Shown here: in pieces, positions 1 to 7,897 of the stretch
Layout of the letters: every line of letters begins with the position of its first letter
Numbering within the stretch: the stretch's first letter is position 1
NCBI RefSeq assembly: GCF_002234595.1
Contig: NZ_NMUL01000089.1
Span: 1-36,908 of the forward strand
DNA: 36,908 bases
Direction of reading: 5' to 3'
From: Amycolatopsis vastitatis
GTDB lineage: Bacteria > Actinomycetota > Actinomycetes > Mycobacteriales > Pseudonocardiaceae
Made by a program: the position numbers and the translations under genes
The notes under the pieces: model-generated
Told to the model about the DNA's origin: nothing
Seen by the model: only the letters and a program-made list of their open reading frames with translations
Databases searched by the model: none

Positions 1-34
1 GCGGGTTAGAACACGCCTAAACACTCACGACGGC

Positions 35-697
35 CTACCGGGCAGCGCGGCGGAACAGGCGGCGCACCCAGTGCGCGGCCCGCCGGGGCCCCGGGGTGAG
101 CACGCCGTCCAGCCAGTCGCGGTCGAGGTCGTGCCGCAGCTCGGTGCGTGCCTGCAGCCAGTCGTCGCGGCGCGCGCCCCCGCCGTCGCTCGTGTAGACG
201 CGGGTGGCGCCGGCCTGCCGCAGCCGCGCGAGCACGCGCCGGTCGTAGGCGCCGAACGGCAGCGAATACCGCCGCACCGGCTGCCCGCACAGGTCGCCGA
301 GCAGCTTCGGCGCGTCGGTCAGCTCCCGGCGGGCGTGCCGGTCGTCGAGCCGCCGCCAGTCGCGCGGCTCCCAGCCGTGCGAGCCGATCTTCATCCCGGC
401 GCGCACGAGCTCGCGCAGGCCGTCACGGTCGACGTAGCCGCGCTGCCCGAGCCGTCCGGCCAAGGGGAAGAACTCCGCCGCCAGCCCGCGCTCGGCGAGC
501 CGCGGCAGCGCGATCTCGACGTCGGAGGCGTTGCCGTCGTCGAAAGTGAGGCCCACGTCTTCGCGGTTCGCGGCGACGTCGAGGACGCGCTCGAACTGCG
601 CGACGGTCAGCCAGCGCTCGTCCTCGCCCGGGTCGAGCTGGCGAGCCGGCCGGCCTATCCCGTGCACGGCGAGGATCACCGTCACCACTCCCACCAC
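35..697 (-). CDS. Polysaccharide deacetylase family protein (NodB domain)
   Basis: A 220-residue NodB-fold protein predicted to remove N- or O-acyl groups from a glycan. Motif 1 is visible as LTFDDG near residue 50, followed by IGSHGWEPRDW as the histidine-containing motif 2 and by SLPFGAYD as motif 3. The second motif-2 histidine is not in its usual HxxxH place, as in other actinobacterial NodB variants, so the metal site may differ. The N-terminus (ILAVHGIGRP) matches the first strand of the fold and I see no signal peptide, so it is probably cytosolic or acts on a lipid-linked sugar at the inner face. The GTG at 697 is one of several in-frame GTGs; a GGGAG lies between them, so the true start may be a few codons downstream. 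The substrate is unknown. Confidence 0.75.
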   Translation of the reverse strand: MVGVVTVILAVHGIGRPARQLDPGEDERWLTVAQFERVLDVAANREDVGLTFDDGNASDVEIALPRLAERGLAAEFFPLAGRLGQRGYVDRDGLRELVRAGMKIGSHGWEPRDWRRLDDRHARRELTDAPKLLGDLCGQPVRRYSLPFGAYDRRVLARLRQAGATRVYTSDGGGARRDDWLQARTELRHDLDRDWLDGVLTPGPRRAAHWVRRLFRRAAR

Positions 698-775
698 CTG
701 ACACCACGAGTAGCCGATTCGTTACTTCGATTAATCGCCGTGGCAAACGGGTGAGTTACACGTTTTTGCCGTTAT

Positions 776-1612
776 TTAGCCTTTGCGGATTTCGAGGGTG
801 CAGCACTTCGGGCCGCCGCCGGCTTTCCGCAGCTCGGAGATGTCGACGTAGACCGGCTCATAGCCCCGGGCCGCGAGAAGTTCACCCAGACGGGTGGCCT
901 CGACGGGCAGGACGACGTTGCGGCCGTCGGACACGCCGTTGAGGCCGAAGCACTCGGCGTCTTCCTTCGTCGCGAGGACGGCGTCCGGGAACAGCCGCTC
1001 CAGCACGCGGCGCGAGCCCGCCGAGAACGCCTCGGGGTAGTAGACGATCTGGGCCCGTGTCGTGTCCGTCGCCTCGGCGAGCACGAACAACGCCGTGTCG
1101 AGGTGGTAGTAGCGCGGGTCGACCAGGTGCAGCGAGACGACCGGGACGCCGAGGACCTCCTGCGCCTCGGCGTGCGCGGCCGGGTCGGTGCGGAAGCCGG
1201 TGCCGGCCAGCAGCAGGGTGCCGGTCCAGGCGAAGTCGCCCTCGGCCTCGTTGACGTTCTCCGGCATGGTGATGTCGCGGTAGCCGTGCTCGACGAACCA
1301 GCGGCGGAAGTGCTCGGCCTCCGCGGCGCGCTGCGGCGCGCGGAACCGCGAGCCGAGCACGCGCCCGTCGACGACGGTGCCGGAGTTGGCGGCGAAGACC
1401 ATGTCGGGCAGGCCGGGCTGGGCGTCGATCTCCTCGACGGTGTGGCCGAGGCGGCGGTAGGTGTCGCGCAGCTCCGCCCACTGCGCCATGGCGACGTCGG
1501 CGCTGACCGGCTGGGTCGGGTCCATCCAGGGGTTGATCACGTAGTCCACCGCGAAGTGGCGTGGGGGACACATGAGGTATCGACGGGTGGTCGGTACGCG
1601 CATCTCCTGCAT
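776..1612 (-). CDS. ddaH: Dimethylargininase / amidinohydrolase family protein
   Basis: A 278-residue member of the arginine deiminase/amidinotransferase superfamily (pentein fold). It probably hydrolyses a guanidino compound such as dimethylarginine to citrulline in the cytosol. The expected residues are present: the substrate-loop acid in GLPDMVF (residues 67-73), the acid/Gly-Asp pair around E124 (EGDF), the catalytic His170 in YYHLDTALFVL, and the nucleophile Cys270 in the C-terminal GGGPKCCTLEI. Length is normal for the family. ATG 1612 is favoured over the ATG three codons later because a -10 box ends seven bases upstream, which fits a leaderless message; no Shine-Dalgarno lies before either. 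It is divergent from an Lrp/AsnC gene, which suggests amino-acid-responsive control. An ornithine- or arginine-linked role is inferred. Confidence 0.8.
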   Translation of the reverse strand: MQEMRVPTTRRYLMCPPRHFAVDYVINPWMDPTQPVSADVAMAQWAELRDTYRRLGHTVEEIDAQPGLPDMVFAANSGTVVDGRVLGSRFRAPQRAAEAEHFRRWFVEHGYRDITMPENVNEAEGDFAWTGTLLLAGTGFRTDPAAHAEAQEVLGVPVVSLHLVDPRYYHLDTALFVLAEATDTTRAQIVYYPEAFSAGSRRVLERLFPDAVLATKEDAECFGLNGVSDGRNVVLPVEATRLGELLAARGYEPVYVDISELRKAGGGPKCCTLEIRKG

Positions 1613-1618
1613 GAGTGC

Positions 1619-1647
1619 AGGGTAAAGGCGCCTAATATCGCAATCAA
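1619..1647 (-). promoter_or_regulatory. Promoter of the ddaH-like gene
   Basis: On the minus strand, TTGATT (1642-1647) and TACCCT (1619-1624) are separated by exactly 17 bases. Six bases then lie between the -10 box and the A of ATG 1612. This is a housekeeping-sigma promoter shape whose predicted transcript starts on the start codon. It is read from sequence only. Confidence 0.5.
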
Positions 1648-1661
1648 TCGCTGTTCGCTGC

Positions 1662-1673
1662 GCACATCTGTGC
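1662..1673. promoter_or_regulatory. Candidate Lrp/AsnC operator in the divergent region
   Basis: GCACA-TC-TGTGC is a perfect inverted repeat. It lies in the 64-base gap between the divergent ddaH-like and Lrp/AsnC genes, just upstream of the TAAATG (1674-1679) that could be the regulator's -10 box. The position suits autoregulation, but short dyads arise by chance. Confidence 0.3.
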
Positions 1674-1676
1674 TAA

Positions 1677-2132
1677 ATGTTGCGTGTGAACACCATCGAC
1701 CAGCGAATCGTTTCGTGTCTCGTGGCCAACGCGCGCTCCAGCTACGCGGAGATCGGGAAGGTCGTCGGCCTGTCCGCCCCGGCGGTGAAGCGGCGGGTCG
1801 ACCGGCTCCTCGAAACGGGCATCCTCCGCGGCTTCACCGCGGTGGTCGACCCGGAAGCGCTGGGCTGGGGAACGGAGGCGTTCGTCGAGGTCACGTGCCA
1901 GGGCAACATCACGCCCGCCCGGATCCGCGCGCGGCTGGAACCGCTGCCGGAGGTGGTGGCCGCGTACACGGTCTCGGGCGCGGCGGACGCGATCGTGCAC
2001 TTGCGGGCCGCGGATATCCACCACCTGGAGACGGCGCTGGAGCGGCTGCGCGGGCTGGAGATCGTGGACCGCACGGTCTCGACGGTGGTGCTCTCCCGGC
2101 TGCTCGAACGGCCGCCGACGCCGGAGGAGTGA
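1677..2132 (+). CDS. Lrp/AsnC family transcriptional regulator
   Basis: A one-unit Lrp/AsnC regulator of 151 residues (148 if GTG 1686 is used). The N-terminal winged HTH reads DQRIVSCLVANARSSYAEIG, with the recognition helix in GLSAPAVKRRVDRLLETG. A C-terminal RAM/ligand-binding domain follows (FVEVTC... VVAAYTVSGAADAIVHL). Such proteins form dimers to octamers and respond to an amino acid. GTG 1686 is a strong alternative start: TAAATG (1674-1679) sits six bases before it, so the transcript could be leaderless, and HTH-domain members usually begin close to this point. It is divergent from the amidinohydrolase gene, its likely target, and is followed after 24 bases by the crotonase-family gene on the same strand. 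Confidence 0.88.
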   Translation: MLRVNTIDQRIVSCLVANARSSYAEIGKVVGLSAPAVKRRVDRLLETGILRGFTAVVDPEALGWGTEAFVEVTCQGNITPARIRARLEPLPEVVAAYTVSGAADAIVHLRAADIHHLETALERLRGLEIVDRTVSTVVLSRLLERPPTPEE

Positions 2133-2156
2133 CCGGGGGCGTGTCACGCTGACCGC

Positions 2157-2921
2157 ATGACCGACAGCATCGTCAGCGAGCACGCGGGCGGCGTCGCCCT
2201 GCTGACCGTCGACGCGCCGGGCAGCCGCAACGCGCTGACTCTCGACCTCTCCGCGCAGCTCGCGGCCGCCGTCGAAGCCGCGGAACGGGACGAGTCGGTG
2301 CACGCCGCCGTGGTCACCGGCACGCCGCCGGGCTTCTGCGCCGGCGCCGACCTGTCCGCCCTGACCCACGCCGACGAGCAGGGCCTGCGCGCCATCTACG
2401 AAGGCTTCCTCGCCGTGGCCCGCTGCGCGCTGCCGACCATCGCGGCGGTCGGCGGCGCGGCCGTCGGCGCCGGGCTGAACCTCGCGCTCGCCGCGGACGT
2501 CCGGCTGGCCGGGCCGCGGGCCAAGTTCGTCGCCCGGTTCCTCGAGCTCGGGCTGCATCCCGGCGGCGGCATGACGTGGATGACGCAGCGGCTCGCCGGC
2601 CCGCAGCGGGCCGCCGCCATGACCTTGTTCGGGCAGCCGCTCGACGCCGAGGCGGCGGTGCGCGCCGGGGTGGCGCTCCGGGTGGTCGGCGGAGACCACG
2701 ACGACCTGGTCGCCGCGGCCCGGGAGCTGGCGGCACCGGCCGTCGCCGCGCCCCGCGAAGCGCTGCTGGCCACCAAGCGCAGCCTCCGGACGACCGCCTC
2801 GCTGGCCGCGCACGACGACGCCGTCGACGTCGAGATCGAGCCTCAGCTGGCGTCGCTGGCCTCGCCCGAGTTCGCCGAGCGGGTGGCGGCGATGCGGGCC
2901 CGGATCCGGTCTTCCCGCTGA
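2157..2921 (+). CDS. Enoyl-CoA hydratase/isomerase family protein (crotonase fold)
   Basis: A 254-residue crotonase-fold protein expected to bind an acyl-CoA thioester. The oxyanion-hole segments are visible (GFCAGADLSAL, residues 59-69, and AAVGGAAVGAG, about 97-106). Aligned by eye to classical enoyl-CoA hydratase, the two catalytic glutamates are replaced: N108 stands where Glu144 is expected, and F128 where Glu164 is expected (ARFLELGLHPGGG). A glutamate at 130 could serve instead. It may therefore be an isomerase, a different crotonase activity or a binding protein rather than a true hydratase. The start is ATG 2157. It probably shares a transcript with the upstream Lrp gene. Confidence 0.82.
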   Translation: MTDSIVSEHAGGVALLTVDAPGSRNALTLDLSAQLAAAVEAAERDESVHAAVVTGTPPGFCAGADLSALTHADEQGLRAIYEGFLAVARCALPTIAAVGGAAVGAGLNLALAADVRLAGPRAKFVARFLELGLHPGGGMTWMTQRLAGPQRAAAMTLFGQPLDAEAAVRAGVALRVVGGDHDDLVAAARELAAPAVAAPREALLATKRSLRTTASLAAHDDAVDVEIEPQLASLASPEFAERVAAMRARIRSSR

Positions 2922-3185
2922 ATCTCAGCAGTTGGACACCCCGCCGGGAGACACGCATCACAACGTGGACACACTGATAGCCGTTACCATCGGTTACAGG
3001 TATTTCCCGGACCTGCGCAGAGGACTTGCACGGCAGTACAGAGGTCGCGGGCGAGCCGGGACGCGCGGAAACATGGACACCCGGCGCGAGCTAACCTCGT
3101 GGTAGGGCCTGGTGATCCGCCTGTCACGGCACCGGGCAGGCGAAACCGATGGCCGCAACGTCGGGAGAGAGGGAATCCCTGACCC

Positions 3186-5111
3186 ATGAGCACGAGTGCG
3201 AACGGCAACGGCGCTGGTCACGGCTCGCTCGCCGCAACCAGGCCGACCGAGGTCAGCAAGCTGGACCGGGTGGTCATCCGGTTCGCGGGCGACTCCGGTG
3301 ACGGCATGCAGCTGACCGGCGACCGGTTCACCTCCGAGGCCGCCGCGTTCGGCAACGACCTGTCGACGATGCCGAACTTCCCCGCCGAGATCCGCGCCCC
3401 GCAGGGCACGATCCCCGGCGTCTCCTCGTTCCAGGTCCACTTCGCCGACTACGACATCCTCACCCCCGGCGACCGCCCCGACGTGCTCGTGGCGATGAAC
3501 CCGGCCGCGCTCAAGGCGAACCTCGGCGACGTCCCGCACGGCGGGACGATCATCCTCAACACCGACGACTTCATCAAGCGGAACCTGACGAAGGTCGGCT
3601 ACGCGACCGACCCGCTGGAAGACGACACGCTCGAGGCGTACCAGGTGCACCGGGTCGCCATGTCGACGCTGACCCAGGGCGCGCTCGCCGAGACCGGCCT
3701 CGGCAAGAAGGACGCCGAGCGCTGCAAGAACATGTTCGCCCTCGGCCTGCTGTCCTGGATGTACCACCGGCCCACCGAAGGCACCGAGCGGTTCCTGCGT
3801 GAGAAGTTCGCCAAGAAACCGGACATCGCCGAGGCCAACATCCTCGCCTTCCGGGCGGGCTGGAACTACGGCGAGACGACCGAGTCGTTCGCGACGACGT
3901 TCCAGGTCGCCCCGGCGAAGCTGGCCCAGGGCACCTACCGGCAGATCACCGGCAACACCGCGCTCGCCTACGGGATCGTCGCCGCCGGGCAGCAGTCGGG
4001 CCTGCAGATCCTGCTCGGGACGTACCCGATCACCCCGGCCTCGGACATCCTCCACGAGCTGTCGAAGCACAAGAACTTCGGCATCATCACCTTCCAGGCC
4101 GAGGACGAGATCGCCGGCATCGGCGCCGCCCTCGGCGCGTCCTACGGCGGCGCGCTCGGCGTCACCTCGACGTCCGGTCCGGGTGTGGCGCTGAAGTCCG
4201 AGACCATCGGCCTCGGCGTGATGATGGAGCTGCCGCTGGTCGTCATCGACGTCCAGCGGGGTGGCCCGTCCACCGGGCTGCCGACCAAGACCGAGCAGGC
4301 CGACCTGCTGCAGGCGATGTTCGGCCGCAACGGCGAGTCACCGGTCCCGATCGTCGCGCCGCTGTCGCCCGCCGACTGCTTCGACGCGGCCATCGAGGCC
4401 ACCCGGATCGCGCTGAAGTACCGCACCCCGGTGCTGCTGCTGTCGGACGGCGCGATCGCCAACGGCTCCGAACCGTGGCTGATCCCGGACGCCGGGACGC
4501 TGCCGGACCTGCGCGTCGAATTCGCGAGCGAACCCAACGCCGACAACGGCTCCGGCGAGTTCTGGCCGTACGTCCGCGACCCCGAGACCCTCGCCCGTGC
4601 CTGGGCCGTGCCCGGCACCCCCGGCCTGCAGCACCGCATCGGCGGGCTGGAGAAGGCCGACCGGACCGGCCACATCTCCTACGACCCGGCCAACCACGAC
4701 AAGATGGTCCGGCTGCGGCAGGCGAAGGTCGACGGCATCGACGTCCCCGACCTCGTCGTCGACGACCCGAGCGGCGGCAAGGCCCGGGTGCTCGCGCTCG
4801 GCTGGGGCAGCTCGTTCGGCCCGATCGGCGCGGCCTGCCGCCGCGTGCGCAAGCTCGGCCTGCCGATCGCCCAGGCGCACCTGCGGCACCTCAACCCGCT
4901 GCCGGCCAACCTCGGCGACGTCCTCCGCAGCTACGACAAGGTCGTGGTCCCGGAGATGAACCTGGGCCAGCTGTCCCTGCTGCTGCGAGCGAAGTACCTG
5001 GTGGACATCCACTCGCACACCAAGGTCGCCGGGATGGCGTTCAAGGCCGAAGAGCTGCAGAACCTGTTCTCGGAGATCATCACCGGCGTTACTACGGAGG
5101 CGGCGAAGTGA
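3186..5111 (+). CDS. korA: 2-oxoglutarate/2-oxoacid:ferredoxin oxidoreductase subunit alpha (gamma-alpha fusion)
   Basis: The large subunit (641 residues) of a two-subunit 2-oxoacid:ferredoxin oxidoreductase, which decarboxylates 2-oxoglutarate (or a related oxoacid) to the acyl-CoA and passes electrons to ferredoxin. The N-terminal third is the gamma domain (VIRFAGDSGDGMQLTGDRF, about residues 28-46). The alpha/pyrimidine domain starts near ILLGTYPITPASDILHELS (about 280-298), and a C-terminal transketolase-type domain is present (ALGWGSSFG). A GGGAGAGAGGG stretch about 10-20 bases upstream serves as the ribosome site for ATG 3186. The next gene, 34 bases downstream, is the partner beta subunit. 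Such KorAB enzymes support a complete TCA cycle in actinobacteria. Substrate choice between 2-oxoglutarate and other oxoacids is not settled by the sequence. Confidence 0.92.
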   Translation: MSTSANGNGAGHGSLAATRPTEVSKLDRVVIRFAGDSGDGMQLTGDRFTSEAAAFGNDLSTMPNFPAEIRAPQGTIPGVSSFQVHFADYDILTPGDRPDVLVAMNPAALKANLGDVPHGGTIILNTDDFIKRNLTKVGYATDPLEDDTLEAYQVHRVAMSTLTQGALAETGLGKKDAERCKNMFALGLLSWMYHRPTEGTERFLREKFAKKPDIAEANILAFRAGWNYGETTESFATTFQVAPAKLAQGTYRQITGNTALAYGIVAAGQQSGLQILLGTYPITPASDILHELSKHKNFGIITFQAEDEIAGIGAALGASYGGALGVTSTSGPGVALKSETIGLGVMMELPLVVIDVQRGGPSTGLPTKTEQADLLQAMFGRNGESPVPIVAPLSPADCFDAAIEATRIALKYRTPVLLLSDGAIANGSEPWLIPDAGTLPDLRVEFASEPNADNGSGEFWPYVRDPETLARAWAVPGTPGLQHRIGGLEKADRTGHISYDPANHDKMVRLRQAKVDGIDVPDLVVDDPSGGKARVLALGWGSSFGPIGAACRRVRKLGLPIAQAHLRHLNPLPANLGDVLRSYDKVVVPEMNLGQLSLLLRAKYLVDIHSHTKVAGMAFKAEELQNLFSEIITGVTTEAAK

Positions 5112-5145
5112 CCACCGCCGACGTACTTTTTCCCGCGGAGGCGGA

Positions 5146-6210
5146 ATGACTACAGTCGATCTGGGGATACCCAATCTCGGTGGCCTGGACCTTGTGCCCA
5201 CCACCGACGAGCCGCAGAAGGCCAAGGACTACAAGTCGGACCAGGAGGTCCGCTGGTGCCCCGGCTGCGGCGACTACGTCGTGCTGAACGCGGTCCAGTC
5301 CTTCCTGCCGACGCTCGGCCTCAAGCGCGAGAACATCGTGTTCGTCTCGGGCATCGGCTGCTCGTCGCGCTTCCCGTACTACCTGAACACCTACGGCATG
5401 CACTCGATCCACGGCCGCGCGCCGTCGATCGCGACCGGGCTGGCCACCACCCGCCCGGACCTGTCGGTGTGGGTCGTCACCGGCGACGGCGACGCGCTGT
5501 CCATCGGCGGCAACCACCTGATCCACGCGCTGCGCCGCAACGTGAACATCAAGATCCTGCTGTTCAACAACCGGATCTACGGGCTCACCAAGGGTCAGTA
5601 CTCGCCGACGTCCGGGCAGGGCATGGTCACCAAGTCGACGCCGATGGGTTCGGTGGACACGCCGTTCAACCCGCTGTCGCTGGCGATCGGCGCGGAGGCG
5701 TCGTTCGTGGGCCGGGCGATGGACTCCGACCGCAAGGGCCTCACCGAGGTCCTGCAGGCCGCGGCGCAGCACCGCGGGTCGGCGCTGGTGGAGATCTACC
5801 AGAACTGCCCGATCTTCAACGACGGCGCGTTCGACGTCCTCAAGGACGCCGACGAAGCCGCCGCCCGCCTGATCCCGCTGCGCGCCGGCGAGCCGATCCG
5901 CTTCGGCCCGAACCAGGAGTTCGGCGTCAAGCGCGGCGACTGGGGCGGCCTGGACGTCGCCAAGGTCGCCGACATCGGCGAGGACAACGTGGTGGTGCAC
6001 GACCCGTCGATCACGGACACGTCGTACGCGTTCGCGTTGTCGCGCCTCGGCGACCAGAACCTCAACCACGTCCCGACCGGGATCCTGCGGAGCGTCGAGC
6101 GCCCGACCTACGACGACGGCGCCCGCGCCCAGGTCGAGCAGGCCCGCGCGGCCCGCACGCCGGACCTGCAGGCCCTGCTGCGCGGCAAGGACACCTGGAC
6201 GGTTGCGTAA
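5146..6210 (+). CDS. korB: 2-oxoglutarate/2-oxoacid:ferredoxin oxidoreductase subunit beta
   Basis: The thiamine-diphosphate and iron-sulfur subunit (354 residues) of KorAB. The TPP motif is clear: GDGD at 113-116 through FNN at 140-142. Cysteines for one [4Fe-4S] cluster are visible in WCPGCGDY (C38, C41), GIGCSSRFP (C72) and YQNCPIF (about 216). The GGAGG immediately upstream fixes ATG 5146. It is co-transcribed with korA and followed by an intrinsic terminator, so korAB forms a two-gene transcription unit. Electrons would pass to a ferredoxin not encoded in this window. Confidence 0.93.
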   Translation: MTTVDLGIPNLGGLDLVPTTDEPQKAKDYKSDQEVRWCPGCGDYVVLNAVQSFLPTLGLKRENIVFVSGIGCSSRFPYYLNTYGMHSIHGRAPSIATGLATTRPDLSVWVVTGDGDALSIGGNHLIHALRRNVNIKILLFNNRIYGLTKGQYSPTSGQGMVTKSTPMGSVDTPFNPLSLAIGAEASFVGRAMDSDRKGLTEVLQAAAQHRGSALVEIYQNCPIFNDGAFDVLKDADEAAARLIPLRAGEPIRFGPNQEFGVKRGDWGGLDVAKVADIGEDNVVVHDPSITDTSYAFALSRLGDQNLNHVPTGILRSVERPTYDDGARAQVEQARAARTPDLQALLRGKDTWTVA

Positions 6211-6223
6211 CCCGCATCTCCGC

Positions 6224-6263
6224 GAAGGCCGCCATGCCCAGGGGCGTGGCGGCCTTCTTTTTT
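6224..6263 (+). terminator. Intrinsic terminator of korAB
   Basis: GAAGGCCGCCA (6224-6234) pairs perfectly with TGGCGGCCTTC (6247-6257) around a 12-base loop. Six T residues follow at 6258-6263. It lies 13 bases after the korB stop and is the best rho-independent terminator in the window. Confidence 0.92.
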
Positions 6264-6268
6264 GGGGG

Positions 6269-6298
6269 TTGCCTCGATTGGGACAAGTGTCCTAAGTT
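6269..6298 (+). promoter_or_regulatory. Promoter and operator-like palindrome of the VOC gene
   Basis: TTGCCT (6269-6274) and TAAGTT (6293-6298) are 18 bases apart, and ATG 6306 follows the -10 box by seven bases, so the message is probably leaderless. A perfect dyad GGACA-AG-TGTCC fills 6281-6292, abutting the -10 box, where a bound repressor would block RNA polymerase. The regulator is unknown. Confidence 0.5.
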
Positions 6299-6305
6299 TC
6301 AGGTC

Positions 6306-6644
6306 ATGCGACCTGAGTCTCCTTTCGTCTTCTTCGACGTCCGGACTTCCGATGCGGAGGGCAGCAAGCGGTTCTTCTCGGAACTGCTGGGCTGGCAAGC
6401 GAACGACACCTTGCTGACGGCCGGCGGCGCGCCCTGGGGCGGCCTGACCCCGCTGGCCCCCGACGACGACCGGACACCCCAGTGGCTGCCCTACGCCCCG
6501 GTGTCCGATGTGGACGCTGCCGCGGCGAAGGCGGTCGAGCTGGGCGGGACGCTCGTGCGCGAACGCACCGACCTGCCGTTCGGCTCCCTGGTGGTGGTCA
6601 CCGATCCCGGCGGCGCGGCGCTGGTCCTGTTCCAGGCCGACTGA
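6306..6644 (+). CDS. VOC family (glyoxalase/bleomycin-resistance fold) protein
   Basis: A small 112-residue protein with one vicinal-oxygen-chelate domain. It begins SPFVFFDVRTSDAEGSKRFFSELLGW, the usual first beta-alpha unit, and ends FGSLVVVTDPGGAALVLFQAD, the usual last strands. Many homologues are metal enzymes or binding proteins of unknown substrate; no function can be assigned. ATG 6306 is chosen because the fold starts there and a leaderless promoter precedes it. The reading frame is open far upstream, but only as a shadow inside korB. It converges on the next gene with nine bases between the stops. Confidence 0.75.
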   Translation: MRPESPFVFFDVRTSDAEGSKRFFSELLGWQANDTLLTAGGAPWGGLTPLAPDDDRTPQWLPYAPVSDVDAAAAKAVELGGTLVRERTDLPFGSLVVVTDPGGAALVLFQAD

Positions 6645-6653
6645 GGGGGAAAC

Positions 6654-7874
6654 TCAGCTGAGCGGCCGGAACCCGACGCGTTCGGCGTCCTCGGCGGTGC
6701 GGAACCAGACCTCGGCGACCATCTTCGGGAACTGCGCCGATTCCTCGGTGCAGTACCGCAAAGCCGTCACACTCGCCTTCACCGCGAAGGCGTCACTGGG
6801 CGCTCCGCCGCCCGGGCGCGGCATCGCCGAGCCGGGGCCGAACGGGCCGTGCGGGACAGCGTCGGCCGCCGCCTGCCGCGCGGGCGGCGGCTCGGGCGCC
6901 ACCACGCCGGCGGCGGTCACCTGGTTCGGCTGCACCGACGGCTCGAACAGCGAGCCGCTGTGCGCGCCGGCCAGGTCGGGCTCGCGCCGCTCCACCGTGC
7001 GCATCGACGGCTGGATCGGCTGCGGCGCGTCGAACCCGCCGCGCACCGTCGTCTCGCGCGGCTGGCGCTTCGGCAGCACCTGCGTCAACTCGGCCGGGGT
7101 CTCCTCGGGCACGTGCAGCTCTCCCGTGACGTCGTCGCCGCCGAAGGCGTACTGCGGCACTTCCTCGTCTTCGGGCTCGACCTTCCGCACGGAACCGGGG
7201 TGCTGGCCGATGATCCGCGTGCGCTCGACCGGCTCCTCGAACGCCGATCGCTGGCCCGGTGGCTCGTGGTCGAACCAGTCCGGCGCGGGTGTCTCGGCGG
7301 GGGTCTGGAACAGCGAGCCCGCGGAGTCCGGTTCGAGCCGCGAAAGCGCCGGCGAAACAGGTTCTTCTTCGACCGGCTCCCCCGCCGGCGCCAGGTACTC
7401 CGTCGAGGTGGCGCGGTAGGGGTCCTCCGGCTCCTCGTCGGCGACCGGGGTCAGGAACTGGGTGGCCGCGGTCCGGTACGGGTCGTCTTCGTCGAGCTCG
7501 GGTTGGGGCTCGGGCTCCGGCTCCGGCGGCAGCCGCGACGGCACCTGGGCGTCCAGCTCGGCGAAGTCTTCGTCGATGTCGTCGTGGACGTCGTCGCGGT
7601 GGATCGGCGGCGCGGCGACCAGCGTGCCGGGGTAGGACGTCTCCTGGCGGGTCGGCTCCGGCTCGGGGCGCGGTTCAGGCCGCGCGAACGGCTCGTAGGC
7701 CGTCGCCCCGGCGTTCGCGGGGGTGCGTGCCGCGTCGGCGTGGGACTGCGCGAGCGCGCTCTCGAGCTTGCGGACGCTCTTGCGGAGCGGCAGCACCAGC
7801 ACCAGCCAGGTGAGGAGGGCGCCGACGAAGAACGCGGCGAGGCTCCACAGCCAGACCTGTCCGAATATGGACAT
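6654..7874 (-). CDS. Single-pass membrane protein with acidic Pro/Glu-rich linker and sunset-like C-terminal domain
   Basis: A 406-residue protein. One transmembrane helix lies at residues 7-30 (LWSLAAFFVGALLTWLVLVLPL), followed by a basic stretch and then about 300 low-complexity residues rich in Glu, Pro and Asp. The last 45 residues, FAVKASVTALRYC... AEVWFRTAEDAERVGF, resemble the sunset domain found at the C-terminus of actinobacterial envelope proteins (a VKxN...Y...AEVWF.TEEDAEAAGF pattern recalled from that family, not searched). An AGGA ribosome site lies a few bases before ATG 7874. It starts 23 bases after the polyprenyl synthase gene on the same strand and is probably co-transcribed with it. 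The function is unknown; a membrane scaffold or channel-accessory role is speculation. Confidence 0.7.
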   Translation of the reverse strand: MSIFGQVWLWSLAAFFVGALLTWLVLVLPLRKSVRKLESALAQSHADAARTPANAGATAYEPFARPEPRPEPEPTRQETSYPGTLVAAPPIHRDDVHDDIDEDFAELDAQVPSRLPPEPEPEPQPELDEDDPYRTAATQFLTPVADEEPEDPYRATSTEYLAPAGEPVEEEPVSPALSRLEPDSAGSLFQTPAETPAPDWFDHEPPGQRSAFEEPVERTRIIGQHPGSVRKVEPEDEEVPQYAFGGDDVTGELHVPEETPAELTQVLPKRQPRETTVRGGFDAPQPIQPSMRTVERREPDLAGAHSGSLFEPSVQPNQVTAAGVVAPEPPPARQAAADAVPHGPFGPGSAMPRPGGGAPSDAFAVKASVTALRYCTEESAQFPKMVAEVWFRTAEDAERVGFRPLS

Positions 7875-7897
7875 CTTTTCCTGCCCCTGTTAAGTGC

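Noticed and set aside
742..770. Stem-loop GGCAAACG...CGTTTTTGCC as a ddaH terminator
   Set aside because: Pairing is interrupted by two unmatched bases and there is no T tract in the minus-strand direction; too weak to list.
1103..2152. Long plus-strand frame spanning the ddaH antisense strand and the Lrp gene
   Set aside because: It is the wrong frame for both genes and its protein has no family resemblance.
2922..3185. Promoter boxes before korA
   Set aside because: Several weak -35/-10 combinations and repeated GTTAC words are visible, but none has acceptable spacing and match.
6652..6661. CTCAGCTGAG palindrome between the VOC gene and the sunset-domain gene
   Set aside because: Ten bases only, overlapping a stop codon, with no T tract; likely chance.
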